DNA of 64,000 nucleotides, taken from contig CM056742.1 of the NCBI GenBank assembly GCA_029851415.1, positions 100,670,976 to 100,734,975 on the forward strand. The letters run 5' to 3'. Positions 12,501 to 25,700 of the stretch are shown here, piece after piece. The first letter of the stretch is position 1. Every line of letters begins with the position of its first letter. Origin of the DNA: Eretmocerus hayati. Taxonomy: Eukaryota; Arthropoda; Insecta; Hymenoptera; Aphelinidae. The notes beneath the pieces were generated by a model, which was given only the letters and a program-made list of their open reading frames with translations, was not told where the DNA came from and did not search any database. Position numbers and translations under genes: made by a program.

Positions 12501-15190
12501 ACTTCTCAATGTCATTGAATGAACCCTACGGCTATTCATCGCTCAGAATACGATGAGTTTAGACAGAACAATGCCGCTATTGGGGAATCGTTTCCAAGGG
12601 CGGGAAGGTAATTGAGGAGGTGTTTACCGGATACTGACCTATTGCATTCATATCTGCAAGAGTATTCAATCGACATGAGTCAAATTCGTCCTAATATACT
12701 TCAATGGGTTTCAATCGTCGACTGATTTACTTCTCAATGTCATTTCATGATACCTACGACTATTCATCATTCGGGATCCGAATAAGTGAGGACAAAACAA
12801 TGCCACCATTGAAGAATCGTTCCCAAGGGTGGAAAGGTTATTAAGAAGGTGTTGACCGTATCCTGGCCTATTGCGTTCACTTCTGCAATAGTATTCAATT
12901 GACATGAGTCAAATTCGTTCTACTATACCTCAATTGGTTTCAATCGTCGACTAATTTACGTCCCAATGTCATTTGATGTTACCTACGACTATTCATCGCT
13001 CGAGATACGGATCAGTATAGACGAAACAATGCCGCTATTGGGGAATCGTTCCCCAGGGCGGGGAGGTTATTAAGGTGTTATGACCGGATACTGACTTATT
13101 GCATTCTTTTCTGCAATAGTATCCAATCGACATGAGTCAAATTCCTCCTAATATACTTCAATGGGTTTCAATCGTCGACTATCCTACGTCTCAATGTCAT
13201 TTGATGATACCTACGCCTATTCATCGCTCGGGATCCGAATAAGTGAAGACAAAACAATGCCCCTATTGCAGAATTGTTCCCAAGGGCGGGGAGGTAATTA
13301 AGGTGTTATGACCGGATACTGACTTATTGCATTCTTTTCCGCAATAGTATTCAATCGACATGAGTCAAATTCGTCCTAATACACTTCAAGGGGTTTCAAT
13401 CGTCGACTCATTCACTTCTCGATGTCATTGAATGAACCCCACGGCTGTTCATCGCTCAGAATACGATGAGTTTAGACAGAACAATGCCGCTATTGGGGAA
13501 TCTTTTCCAAGGGCGGGAAGGTAATTGAGGAGATGTCTACCGGATACTGACCTATTGCATCCATTTCTGCAACAGTATTCAATGGACATGAGTCGAATCC
13601 GACCTAGTATACTTCAATGGGTTTCAATCGTCGACTATCCTACGTCTCAATGTCATTTGATGATACTTACGACTATTCATCGCTCGAGATACGGATGAGT
13701 ATAGACGAAACAATGCCGCTATTGGGGAATCGTTCCCCAGGGCGGGGAGGTTATTAAGGTGTTATGACCGGATACTGACTTATTGCATTCTTTTCCGCAA
13801 TAGTATTCAATCGACATGAGTCAAATTCGTCCTAATATACTTCAAAGGGTTTCAACCGTCGACTAATTTACTTCTCGATGTCATTGAATGAGCCCCACGG
13901 CTATTCATCGCTCAGAATACGATGAGTTTAGACAGAACAATGCCGCTATTGGGGAATCGTTCCCAAGGGCGGGAAGGTAATTGAGGAGGTGTTTGGTGGA
14001 TACTGACCTATTGCATTCATTTCTGCAAAACTATTCAATCGACATGAGTCAAATCCGACCTAATATACTTCGATGGGTTTCAATCGTCGACGATCCTACG
14101 TCTCAATGTTATTTGATGATACCTACCACTATTCATCGCTCGAGATACGGATGAGTATTGACAAAACAATGCCGCTATTGGGGAATCGTTCCCCAGGGCG
14201 GGGAGGTTATTAAGGTCTTATGACCGGATACTGACTTATTGCATTCTTTTCTGCAATAGTATCCAATCGACATGAGTCAAATTCCACCTAATATACTTCA
14301 ATGGGTTCCAATCGTCGATTAATTTACTTCTCAATGTCATTGAATGAACCCTACGGCTATTCATCGCCCAGGATACGATGAGTATAGACACAACAATGCG
14401 GCTATTGGAAAATCGTTCCCAAGGGCGGGGAGGTGATTAAGGTGTTATGACCGGGTACTGACTTATTGCATTTTTTTCTGCAAAAGTATTCAATCGACAT
14501 GAGTCAAATCCGTCCTAATATACTTCAATGGGTTTCAATCGTCGACTAATTTACGTCTCAATGTCATTTGATGATACCTACGACTATCCATCGCTCGGGA
14601 TCCGAATAGGTAAAGACAAAACAATGCCGCTATTGCAGAATCGTTCCCAAGGGTGGAAAGGTTATTTAGAAGGTGTTGACCGTATACTGGCCTATTGCGT
14701 TCACTTCTGCAATAGTGTTTCATTGACATGAGTCAGATTCGTTCTAATATACTTCAATCGGTATCAATCGTCGACTAGTTTACTACTCAATGTCACGCAA
14801 TGATACCTACGGCTATCTATTGCTCGGGATACCAATAAGTATAGACAAAACAATGCCGCTATTGGGGAATCGTTCCCAAGGGCGGAGAGGTATTTTAGGT
14901 GTTGACCGGACTCTGACTTATTGCATTTGTTTCTGCAATAGTATTCAATCGACATGAGTCGAATTCGTCCTAATTTACCTCAATCGGTTTGAATCGTCGA
15001 CTAATTCACTTCTCGATGTGATTCAATGATACCTACGACCATTCATCGCTTGGGATACGAATAAGTATAGACAAAACATCGCCGCTATTGGGGAATCGTT
15101 CAAAAGGGCCTGGAGGTAATTTAGGTGTTGACTGGATACTGACTTATCGCATTTGTTTCTGCAATAGCTTTCAATTGACATGAGTCAAGT
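6560..15190 (+). repeat. B satellite array, about 228-bp monomer, about 38 units
   Basis: The marker CAATGCCGCTATTG recurs at 6643, 6871, 7099 and onward at about 228-bp steps. The monomer contains TCGTCGACTAATTTACTTC, CTATTCATCGCTCGGGAT and GAATCGTTCCCAAGGG. Monomers in the middle are very similar, while those at the right edge diverge. Frames of 60-72 codons recur on both strands because monomers lack stops in some frames; their identical spacing shows they are repeat sequence rather than genes. Confidence 0.9.
7612..13110 (+). repeat. Two copies of a 2,735-bp, 12-monomer higher-order block
   Basis: Segments at 7,698, 8,145, 8,838, 9,563 and 9,976 each recur 2,735 bp downstream (10,433, 10,880, 11,573, 12,298, 12,711) with almost no differences. 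2,735 is 12 x 228. The two blocks lie head to tail with the junction at about 10,360. The pattern fits a recent duplication by unequal exchange or replication slippage. Confidence 0.85.
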
Positions 15191-16980
15191 TCGCACCAAT
15201 CGACTTCAATCGGTTTCAATGACTGACTAGGTGACTCTTCAATGTCGATCAATGGTACGCACGGCCATCCATGGCACCATCTTTAGGCTACGAACTAAAC
15301 GACGCCGCTATCGGTCATTCGTCCCCAAGGATATTCATTATATTAGACAGTACTGACGAGTACTGACCTGATCACGTTCATTTTTCCAATAATATTCAAT
15401 CGACATGGATCAAATTCGTACCCATCGACTTCAATCGGTTCCAATGACTGACTAGGTGACTCTTCAATGTCGTTCAATGGCATGTACGGCCATTCATGAC
15501 GCTGATCAGACATGGCTATGAGCCGCTACTGGTCAATCGTTCCCAAGGGTGTTCATGATATTAAACAGTATTCGACGCTTGTCGACCTGATTGCGTTCAT
15601 TTTCCCAATAATATCCAATCGACATGAAACAGAATCAATACAATTGACTTCAATCGGCGTCGATTGCTGACTAGTTCATTCTTCAATGCCATTGAATGGT
15701 ACACAGGGCTTTTTATGTCTCTGATTACGAATGGTTATCGATGATACGATGTCGCTATTGGTCGATTGTTTCTAAGAGTGCTCATGATATTAGACAGTAC
15801 TCTACGGGTACTGGCCTATCGCATTCATTTTCCCAATAATATTTGATCGACATGAATCAAAATCGTTCCAATCGACTCCAATCGGCGTCAATCGCTGACT
15901 AGTTCACTTTCTTCGGGGAACACCCACATAGCCGATTGAATGATATTAAGGAGTGGTGAAGTTGGAAATTGGAAGATATTGAAGTGTTCGGATTCGATTC
16001 TTGTTTTTTGATGATGGTTCATCGGATCAACTCCATTAGGTTGACTTCTGTTGCATAAAGATTATAAAGTTGCATGATTACCCGTAGAGGCGGTAAATGA
16101 TACTTGAAAGTGAGCAAGTTGTCGATTGAAGCCATTCAATTGAGTGAATTCAAGAGTCGATTGAATTCAATAAATCGACTTTGACTCATGACAATTGGAT
16201 AGAAATGTGATTGGTTGAGGGCAATTGAGCTCATGGTCGTGTAGAAGATTTGATAATACTAAGGTGTAAACAAATTGGTGACTGGAACTGATTGAAAGCG
16301 ATTGAGGGCGATTGGGCCGAACTTGGTTCATGTCAATTGGATATTATTGGTCACCTGAAATAATTTGGTTTGATTTCTATTGCACGAAGATTAATGTTAC
16401 TTTTGACAGCTGCGAACGATGGGCCGGTAGTGGCATCATTCTGTTCGTGGTAATTTGTGAATCGAGTGTTGAAGAAGCGGTATGGATGGTTGGATAATAT
16501 TAAGGAAATACCATTGGTACGTCTTCCACTTGTTCCGAATATAGTTGAATGCAATCACATCACTTCACGTCGCACATAGAACAGTGTCATTTCTTTCCTT
16601 TGGGAGCGGTTGGCCAATATAGCGCCACCATTCAGTTTGCGACATTTGGTTATGCACGAAGTGAATAGTCGCGCAGGCGATTGGATAATATTAAAGAGCG
16701 AGTGACTTGGGGATTGAAACCATTTGGAGTCGATTAAACCGGAGTTGATTCATATCAATTTGATCTGATTGGTTGTATGAACTCCTTGATTCACATTATT
16801 GCATAGAGTCCGAAGTCACTTTTCACCATTGGAAGCGATTGGCCATTACCACCATCATTCTGTTCTCGTCGTCAAGTAATGCAAGAAACAAATAGCCGTA
16901 TAGGCGATTGAATGATGTTGCGGAGTAAGCGACTTGGGGATTATTTAGATTGATTCCTATTCCATGGATTTCATTGTCGA
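15190..16980 (+). repeat. Diverged centre of the foldback with strand switch near 15,912
   Basis: From 15,190 the monomers still have a period of about 226 bp but differ strongly from B (GACTGACTAGGTGACTCTTC, CCAATAATATTYAATCGAC). At about 15,912 the sequence changes from B-orientation monomers to monomers in the reverse orientation (CCGATTGAATGATATTAAGG). The same join is at about 50,110 in copy 2. No gene is seen. Confidence 0.7.
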
Positions 16981-19900
16981 TTATGACTATTGGGATCGAT
17001 TTGCCAATAGCGGTTTGATTCTGTTCGTGACATTTCGAATTTCAGGGAGTGGACAGCATCATAGGTGATTGGATAATATTGTCAGAGTCTTATCAGCGAT
17101 TGAAACCGATCGAGCTCGATTGAATTGAACATGTACTATGTCGATCGGATATGATTGGTCATCATATGCACTCATTTGGCTCAATTTCAGTTGCATGAAT
17201 TTCAATGTCACTTTTCACCATTGGGAGCGATTGGCCAATGAACCAACATCATCTTATTGGCAACTTTCAGTAATGCATGAATGGAATAGCCGAGCAGGCG
17301 ATTGAATAATATTGAGGAGTGAGCGAGTTTGCGATTGGAACCGACTAAAGTCGATTGAATTGGACGTGCTCTATGTCGACTGGATATGATTGATTATCAT
17401 ATGCACTTTTTTGGTCGATTCCAGTTGCACGAGTTTCAATGTCTTTTTTCGCCATTGGAAGCGATTTGCCATTACCACCATCATTCTGTTCTCGTCATCG
17501 AGTACTGCAAGAAACAAATAGCCGTATAGGCGATTGAATGATATTGCGGAGTAAGCGACTTGGGGATTATTTAGATTGATTCCTATTCCATGAATTTTAT
17601 TGTCGCTTTGGACTATTGGGATCGATTTGCCAATAGCGGTTTGATTCTGTTCGTGACATTTCGAATTTCAGGGAGTGGACAGCCTCATAGGTGATTGGAT
17701 GATATTGTGAGAGTCTAATCAGCGATTGAAACCGATCGAGCTCGATCGAATTGAACATGTACTATGTCGATCGGATATGATTGGTCATCATATGCACTCA
17801 TTTGGCTCAACTTCAGTTGCATGAATTTCAATGTCACTTTTCACCATTGGGAGCGATTGGCCAATACCCCCATCATTCCGTTCGACTCATCGAGCAATGC
17901 AAGAGATGAATAGCCGTTGAGGTGATTGAATAATATTGAGGGGTGAGCGAGTTAGCAATGGAAACCGATTGAACTCGATTCAAACGGACTTGGTCCATGC
18001 AATTGTTTACGATTGATCGTATGAACTCATTTTGATTGATTCCTAATGTATGGAGTTCAATGTCACGTTCGAACATTGGAAGCAATTGGCCGATGAACCA
18101 ACATCATCTTATTATCAACTTTCAGTAATGCATGAATGGGATAGTCAAGCAGGCGATTGAATAATATTGAGGAGTGAGCGAGTTTGCGATTGGAACCGAC
18201 TAAAGTCGATTGAATTGGACGTGCTCTATGTCGACTGGATATGATTGATTATCATATGCACTTTTTTGGTCGATTCCAGTTGCACGAGATTCAATGTCTT
18301 TTTCCGCCATTGGAAGCGATTTGCCATTACCACCATCATTCTGTTCTCGTCATCAAGTAATGCAAGAAACAAATAGCCGTATAGGCGATTGAATGATATT
18401 ACGGGGTAAGCGACTTGGGGATTATTTAGATTGATTCCTATCCCATGAATTTCATTGTCACTTTTGACTATTGGGATCGATTTGCCAATAGCGGTTTGAT
18501 TCTGTTCGTGACATTCCGAAATTCAGGGAGTGGACAGCCTCATAGGTGATTGGATGATATTGTGAGAGTCTAATCAGCGATTGAAACCGATCGAGCTCGA
18601 TTGAATTGAACATGTACTATGTCGATCGGATATGATTGGTCATCATATGCACTCATTTGGCTCAATTTCAGTTGCATGAATTTCAATGTCACTTTTCACC
18701 ATTGGGAACGATTGGCCAATACCCCCATCATTCCGTTCGCATCATCAAGCAATGCAAGAGATGAATAGCCGTTGAGGTGATTGAATAATCTTGAGGGGTG
18801 AGCGAGTTGGCAATGGAAACCGATTGAAGTCGATTCAAACGGACTTGGTCCATTCAATTGTTTACGATTGATCGTATGAACTCATTTAGATTGATTCCTA
18901 CTGTATGAAGTTCGATGTCACGTTCGACCATTGGAAGCCATTGGCCAATGAACCAACATCATCTTATTGGCAACTTTCAGTAATGCATGAATGGGATAGT
19001 CAAGCAGGCGATTGAATGATATTGAGGAGTGAGCGAGTTTGCGATTGGAACCGACTAAAGTCAATTGAATTGGACGTGCTCTATGTCGACTGGATATGAT
19101 TGATTATCATATGCACTTTTTGGTCGATTCCAGTTGCACGAGTTTCAATGTCTTTTTTCGCCATTGGAAGGGATTGGCCATTACCACCATCATTCTGTTC
19201 TCGTCATCAAGTAATGCAAGAAACAATGGCCTTATAGGCGATTGAATGATATTACGGAGTAAGAGACTTGGGGATTATTTAGATTGATTCCTATCCCATG
19301 AAGTTCATTGTCACTTTTGACTATTGGGATCGATTTGGAAATAGCGGTTTGATTCTGTTCGTGACATTTCGAATTTCAGGGAGTGGACCCCCTCATAAGT
19401 GATTGGATAATATTGTGAGAGTCTAATCAGCGATTGAAACCGATCGAGCTCGATTGAATTGAACATGTACTATGTCGATCGGATATGATTGGTCATCATA
19501 TGCACTCATTTGGCTCAATTTCAGTTGCATGAATTTCAATGTCACTTTTCACCATTGGGAACGATTGGCCAATACCCCCATCATTCCGTTCGCATCATCA
19601 AGCAATGCAAGAGATGAATAGCCGTTGAGGTGATTGAATAATCTTGAGGGGTGAGCGAGTTGGCAATGGAAACCGATTGAAGTCGATTCAAACGGACTTG
19701 GTCCATTCAATTGTTTACGATTGATCGTATGAACTCATTTAGATTGATTCCTACTGTATGAAGTTCGATGTCACGTTCGACCATTGGGAAGCCATTGGCC
19801 AATGAACCAACATCATCTTATTGGCAACTTTCAGTAATGCATGAATGGGATAGTCAAGCAGGCGATTGAATGATATTGAGGAGTGAGCGAGTTTGCGATT

Positions 19901-21110
19901 GGAACCGACTAAAGTCAATTGAATTGGACGTGCTCTATGTCGACTGGATATGATTGATTATCATATGCACTTTTTGGTCGATTCCAGTTGCACGAGTTTC
20001 AATGTCTTTTTTCGCCATTGGAAGGTATTGGCCATTACCACCATCATTCTGTTCTCGTCATCAAGTAATGCAAGAAACAATGGCCTTATAGGCGATTGAA
20101 TGATATTACGGAGTAAGAGACTTGGGGATTATTTAGATTGATTCCTATCCCATGAAGTTCATTGTCACTTTTGACTATTGGGATCGATTTGGAAATAGCG
20201 GTTTGATTCTGTTCGTGACATTTCGAATTTCAGGGAGTGGACCCCCTCATAAGTGATTGGATAATATTGTGAGAGTCTTATCAGCGATTGAAACCGATCG
20301 AGCTCGATTGAATTGAACATGTACTATGTCGATCGGATATGATTGGTCATCATATGCACTCATTTGGCTCAATTTCAGTTGCATGAATTACAATGTCACT
20401 TTTCACCATTGGGAGCGATTGGCCAATACCCCCATCATTCCGTTCGCATCATCAAGCAATCCAAGAGATGAATAGCCGTTGAGGTGATTGAATAATCTTG
20501 AGGGGTGAGCGAGTTGGCAATGGAAACCGATTGAAGTCGATTCAAACGGACTTGGTCCATTCAATTGTTTACGATTGATCGTATGAACTCATTTAGATTG
20601 ATTCCTACTGTATGAAGTTCGATGTCACGTTCGACCATTGGAAGCCATTGGCCAATGAACCAACATCATCTGATTGGCAACTTTCAGTAATGCATGAATG
20701 GGATAGTCAAGCAGGCGATTGAATAATATTGAGGAGTGAGTGAGTTTGCGATTGGAACCGACTAAAGTCGATTGAATTGAACGTGCTCTATGTCGATTGG
20801 ATATGATTGATCATCATATGCACTTTTTTGGTCGATTCCAGTTGCACGAGTTTCAATGTCTTTTTTCGCCATTGGAAGGGATTGGCCATTACCACCATCA
20901 TTCTGTTCTCGTCATCAAGTAATGCAAGAAACAAATAGCCGTATAGGCGATTGAATGATATTGCGGAGTAAGCGACTTGGGGATTATTTAGATTGATTCC
21001 TATTCCATGAATTTTATTGTCACTTTTGACTATTGGGATCGATTTGCCAATAGCGGTTTGATTCCGTTCGTGACATTCCGTGACGCAAGAGATGAACAGT
21101 CTCATGGGCG
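16980..21110 (-). repeat. C satellite array, four-monomer 854-bp higher-order repeat
   Basis: The marker TTCAGGGAGT occurs at 17,041, 17,667, 18,522, 19,375 and 20,229. The last three intervals are 853-855 bp and the first is 626 bp (three monomers). Each higher-order unit holds four distinct monomers of about 214 bp. Read on the minus strand the monomers align with B (TCGACAT start, GGTTYCAATCG, CTCAATRTYATT, CTATTCATC, TATTGGSSAATCGYTCCCAA), so C is an inverted, diverged relative of B. Confidence 0.8.
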
Positions 21111-21199
21111 ATCAACGTCGATTCGTCCCGATTCAGTTAACTGTTTCAGAGCCCATTGAATCACATTTAACTAGCCCACGTTGATCTTATGCGTGACAT

Positions 21200-21273
21200 T
21201 AGCAGAATGGTCGAGTGGTCAACGTCGCTGTCCCGTAATCCAGAGGTCGCAGGTTGAAACCCCGTCAAAGGTA
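21200..21273 (+). pseudogene. tRNA-like sequence, box B mutated (copy 1)
   Basis: The sequence has a box A-like TGGTCGAGTGG and, at the usual distance, GGTTGAAACCCC in place of a canonical box B GGTTCRANYCC. The 5' and 3' ends do not pair as an acceptor stem, so it is unlikely to make a tRNA. Copy 2 at 52,790 retains an intact box B. It sits between the C array and block D. Confidence 0.5.
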
Positions 21274-22724
21274 AAAATTATTCATCGATTTTTCCATTAA
21301 TTAATAAAAATTGATTAATAACATTTCTTTCAGAGTAAATATCTCCATGAATAACCGATGATTAAAAACTATCTTGAAAAATTGATAGAGTATATGAACG
21401 AATGATGATCAATAAGATATATAACATGAAAATGATCACCCGTAAGCATACTAACCGAAATAAAAATCAAAAACAAAGTACAGAAATTTTTTTTTCCCGA
21501 TTCAATAGAACGTACGTTATTAGATTCGATTCGATCTAATTGGATCTCACCGTAGATTGGAACCCATTGGGAAACATTCAACAGTTATCCACTAATAGTG
21601 CAACGGTTGGTTAGCTCCAATTGACTGACATTGATGCATCTGCGAGGGACCCGGTCGAATTTTTTCGCAATTGATGACGATTGGATTGCCCTTCGATAAT
21701 CCCTGAATTCCTTTTAAGAACGATTGGTTCATATTTTACAATTGAAACCGATTGAGGAGGATTGAATACAATTAATTGAGCTTCTCTTGTGCCATTGGAA
21801 TACACTGATTCCCCAATCCAACGGTCGATTGAAACCAATTGAGAAACGTAGCGCAATTGTACTTGTGGCCACTCAAGGCAATTGGAGGAGTATTCAACAA
21901 CTCCTAATTCCCGCTTGAGGCCGATTGATTCCCATAGCTATATGTAGAGTCAATTGGCGAAATAAGATCGAATCGACTGAATTTCATACGCGCTTTTCAG
22001 GTCTATTGAAATCTCTCTCTCTCTCTCAACTCATTGGTTAACTCACCTCCTATCGAATTCGATTGAGTGACATTAGATTCCATTGACCGCACTTGAACCT
22101 GGTCCGAATAGAACGGCGTCTTTCTGTCCCAAGAGATTGAAGCCAATTGAAAACTATGCGGGAATCCTTAGTCAATAGTGTGAGGGTCGATTGGCCCTAT
22201 TGGAAGATATTAGATGACATTCACCAACTCCTAGATTTCTCTTGGATCCGATTAAATCATATAGCTTCATTCGGAATCGATTGAGCGAAATTAGATCCAA
22301 TTGATTGAACTTCAAACATGCTTTTCAGATACATTGAAACACCTCTCTCAATGCTTCGGAACAGATTGAGAATCACTCGATCCCTTAATCTCTCGAATGT
22401 GATAGATATTCAATAGCAGTCCCGTGATTGAAGCGCATTGGAAGAGTATTCGTCAATCCCCAGAAGTCTATTCAAGCGCATTAATCAATATAGCAAGGAG
22501 CATGAACCATCACAAAGAAGCATTCATCTCAATTGCAATGAAGCAATTGGAATTACTTGGTTGAAGTAGGCCCTCCACCTTTCATTACTATTGAGCTCCA
22601 TTCACGTTGGAAATTCATCAATGAACACCAAGGTCAAAGTTGCATTTCGGATATCTAATTGAAATCACATTCAGGAGTATTGACTATGAAGCAATTGTTT
22701 TCAATAGAATATTTCTAGCAGGGA
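21274..22724 (+). repeat. Right non-tandem block D of nested element
   Basis: About 1.45 kb, not tandem, matching 52,863-54,301 nearly end to end, including a short (CT)n tract near 22,014. Frames of 70-81 codons on the minus strand are unlike known proteins and are interrupted in the other copy. It ends with the inverted terminus CTAGCAGGGA. Confidence 0.75.
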
Positions 22725-25700
22725 AGTGATCGGGTCATCATTGAAATTGATTAACGCAGTCGACTCAACGCTGCCCGGCAGGATCCACATCGATAGCGAA
22801 ACTTATTCTCAGAGCGTACCAATCCTGCTCAGCAGTATTGGATTCGATTGAAATATATGGAATTCAGAAGAGTTCAATACCGATTGTAAGTATTGAGGAG
22901 GATAGAGACTATGCTTCCACGATCCGTATTCCATCCCATAGTATTCAGCTCGATGCGTCAATCACGCAATGAGTGATTGGGTCTTCTCTGGAATCGATTG
23001 AAGCAGTCGACTCAATGCTCCCTGGCAGGATTTAGACCGATAGCGAAACTTATCCTCAGTCCATACCAATCTTGCCTACCAGTATGAATCCGATGCGAAT
23101 GTATGAGAACTAGAGGAGTTCAATACTGATTACAAGTATTGAGGAGGATGGAGACCATGCTCCCACGATTTGAATTCCATCCTATAATATCCAGCTCAAT
23201 TGATCGATGACGCAACGAGTGATTGGGTTATCATTGAAATCGATTCACACCGTCAACTCAGAGCTACCTGGCAGGATTCAGACCGATAGCGAAACTCGTC
23301 TGCAGGCCGTTCCAATCCTGCTCAGCAGTATTGAATTCGATTGGAATATATAAAATCTAGGGGAGTTGAATACTGATTGTGAGTATTGAGCGGGATAGAG
23401 TAACCATGCACACACGATTTCAATTCGCTTCTCTAGTATTCATCTCGATTGGTTGAACACGCAATGAGTGATTGGGTCATCATTGAAATCGATTGACGAG
23501 GTCGATTGAATGTTGCCCGGTAGGATTTAGACCGATAGCGAATTTTATCCTGAGCTCATACCGATCCTGCTCAGAAGTATTGAATCCGATTCACATATAT
23601 GAGAACTAGTGACATTCATTACTGATTACAAGTATTGAGGAGGATAGAGACCATGTTTCCACGATTTGAATTATATCCTATTTTATTCAGCTCGATTGGT
23701 CAATGATGCGAAGAGTGATTGGGCCATCAATGAAATCGATTGACGGAGTCGATTCAATGTTGCCCGGCAGGATTCAGACCGATAGCGAAACTTACGCTGA
23801 GTCCATACCGATCCTGTCCAGAAGTATTGAATCCGATTCACATATATGAGAGCTAGTGACATTCAATACTGATTACAAGTATTGAGGAGGATAGAGACCA
23901 TGCATCCACGATTTGGATTTAATCCTATTGTATTCAGCTCAATTGGTCAATGACGCAACGAGTGATTGCGTTATCATTGAAATTCGTTCACAACGTCAAT
24001 TCAATGCTACCTGGCAGGATTCAAACCGATAGCAAAACTCGTCTCCAGGCTGTTCCAATCCTGCTCAGCAGTATTGAATTCGATTGAAATATATGAAACC
24101 TAGAGAAGTTCAATACTGATTTGGAGTTTCGAGAAGGATAGAATAACCATGCACACGGGGTTCCAAGTCGATTCTATAGTATTCATCTCGATTGGTCAAT
24201 CACGCAATAAGTGATTGGGTCATCATTGAAATCGATAACGCAGTCGACTCAATACTGCCCGGCAGGAATGAGATCGATGGGATAACTTATCCTCAGGCCT
24301 TACCAATCCCGCTCAGCAGTATTGGATTCGATTCAAATACATGAAATCTAGAGAAGTTCAATACTGATTCTGAGTATTGAGAAGGATATAATATTCATGC
24401 AACGGGATTCCAGTCCGACTCTGTAGTATTCATCTCGATTGGTCAATCAGGCAATGAGTAATTGGGTCATCATTGAAATCAATTGACGCAGTCGACTCAA
24501 TGCTGCCCGGCAGGATTCGGACCTACAGCAAAACTCATCCTCGGAGCGTACCAATCCTGATCAGCGGGATCAAATTCGATCCAAATACACGAATTTCAGG
24601 GGAGTTCAATACTGATTGTGAGTTTTGAGAGGGAGAGAATAACCATGCACCCACGATTCCAATTCGATTATGTAGTATTCATCTCGATTAGTCGATGGAG
24701 CAAAGAGTGATTGGGTCATCATTGAAATCAATTGTTGCGGTCGATTCAATGTTGCCCGGCAGGATTTAGACCGATAGCGAATCTTATCCTGAGTACCGAT
24801 CTTGCGGAGAAGTATTGAATCCGAATCACATGTATGAGAACTAGTGACATTGAATAATAATCACGGATATTGAGGAGGATAGAGACCATGCTTCCACGAT
24901 TTGAATTCCATCCTATTGTATTCAGCTCAATTGGTCAATGCCGCAACGAAGGATTGGGTTATCATTGAAATCGATTCACACCGTCAAGTCAGTGCTACTT
25001 GGAAGGATTCAGACCGATAGCAAAACTCGTCTCCAGGCCGTTCCAATCCTGCTCAGAAGTTTTCAATTCGAATGAAATATATGGAAAGTAGAGGAGTTCA
25101 ATACTGATTGTGGGTTTCGAGAACGATAGAATGACCATGTACCCACGATTCCAATCCGATTCTGTAGTATTCATCTCGACTGGTCAATCACGCAACGAGT
25201 GATTGGGTCATCATTGGAATCCATACCGCAGTCAACTCAATACTGCCCGGCAGGATTCAGGCGATAGCGAAACTTATCCTAAGGCCGTACCAATCCTGCT
25301 CAGCAGTACTGGATTCGATTTCAAATACATGGAATTCAGAGGAGTTCAATACCGATTGTAAGTATCAAGGATGATAGAGACCATGCTTCCATGATCTGTA
25401 TTCCATTCTATAGTATTCAGCTCGATTGGTCAAATACGCAATGAGTGATTGGGTCTTCGCTGGAATCGATTGGAGCAGTCGATTCAATGCTCCCTGGCAG
25501 GATCTAGACCGATAGCAAAACTCATCTTCAGGCCGTTCCAATCCTGCTCAGCAGTATTGAGTTCGATCGAAATGTATGAAATCTAGAGGAGTTCAATACT
25601 GATTGTGAGTATTGAGAACGACAGAATGACCATGTACCCACGATTTAGATCCGATTCTGTAAAATTCATCTCGATTGATCAATCACGCAATCAGTGATTT

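Larger units (their letters stand above)
6145..22724 (+). mobile_element. Nested giant foldback element with satellite arms, copy 1 (left terminus lost)
   Basis: The right end reads TTTCTAGCAGGGA and is followed at once by A1 sequence, exactly as in the complete copy at 47,101-54,301. The left end lacks the first roughly 90 bp, including TCCCTGCTAG, so A1 joins directly to internal sequence. Internal order: non-tandem left block, B array (+), diverged centre, C array (B-like on the opposite strand), tRNA-like sequence, block D. At 16.6 kb it is more than twice as long as copy 2, almost entirely because the B and C arrays are longer. No protein-coding gene is recognisable. Confidence 0.65.

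Noticed and set aside
6560..15190. Many 60-72 codon frames on both strands with similar proteins (for example starting MGFNRRLIY or MTIEYYCRSERNR)
   Set aside because: They recur at multiples of the 228-bp monomer and exist because the monomer is stop-poor in some frames; no start context, motif or codon bias suggests a gene family.
21200..21273. Functional tRNA gene
   Set aside because: No acceptor-stem pairing, only partial T-stem pairing, and box B is mutated in this copy.
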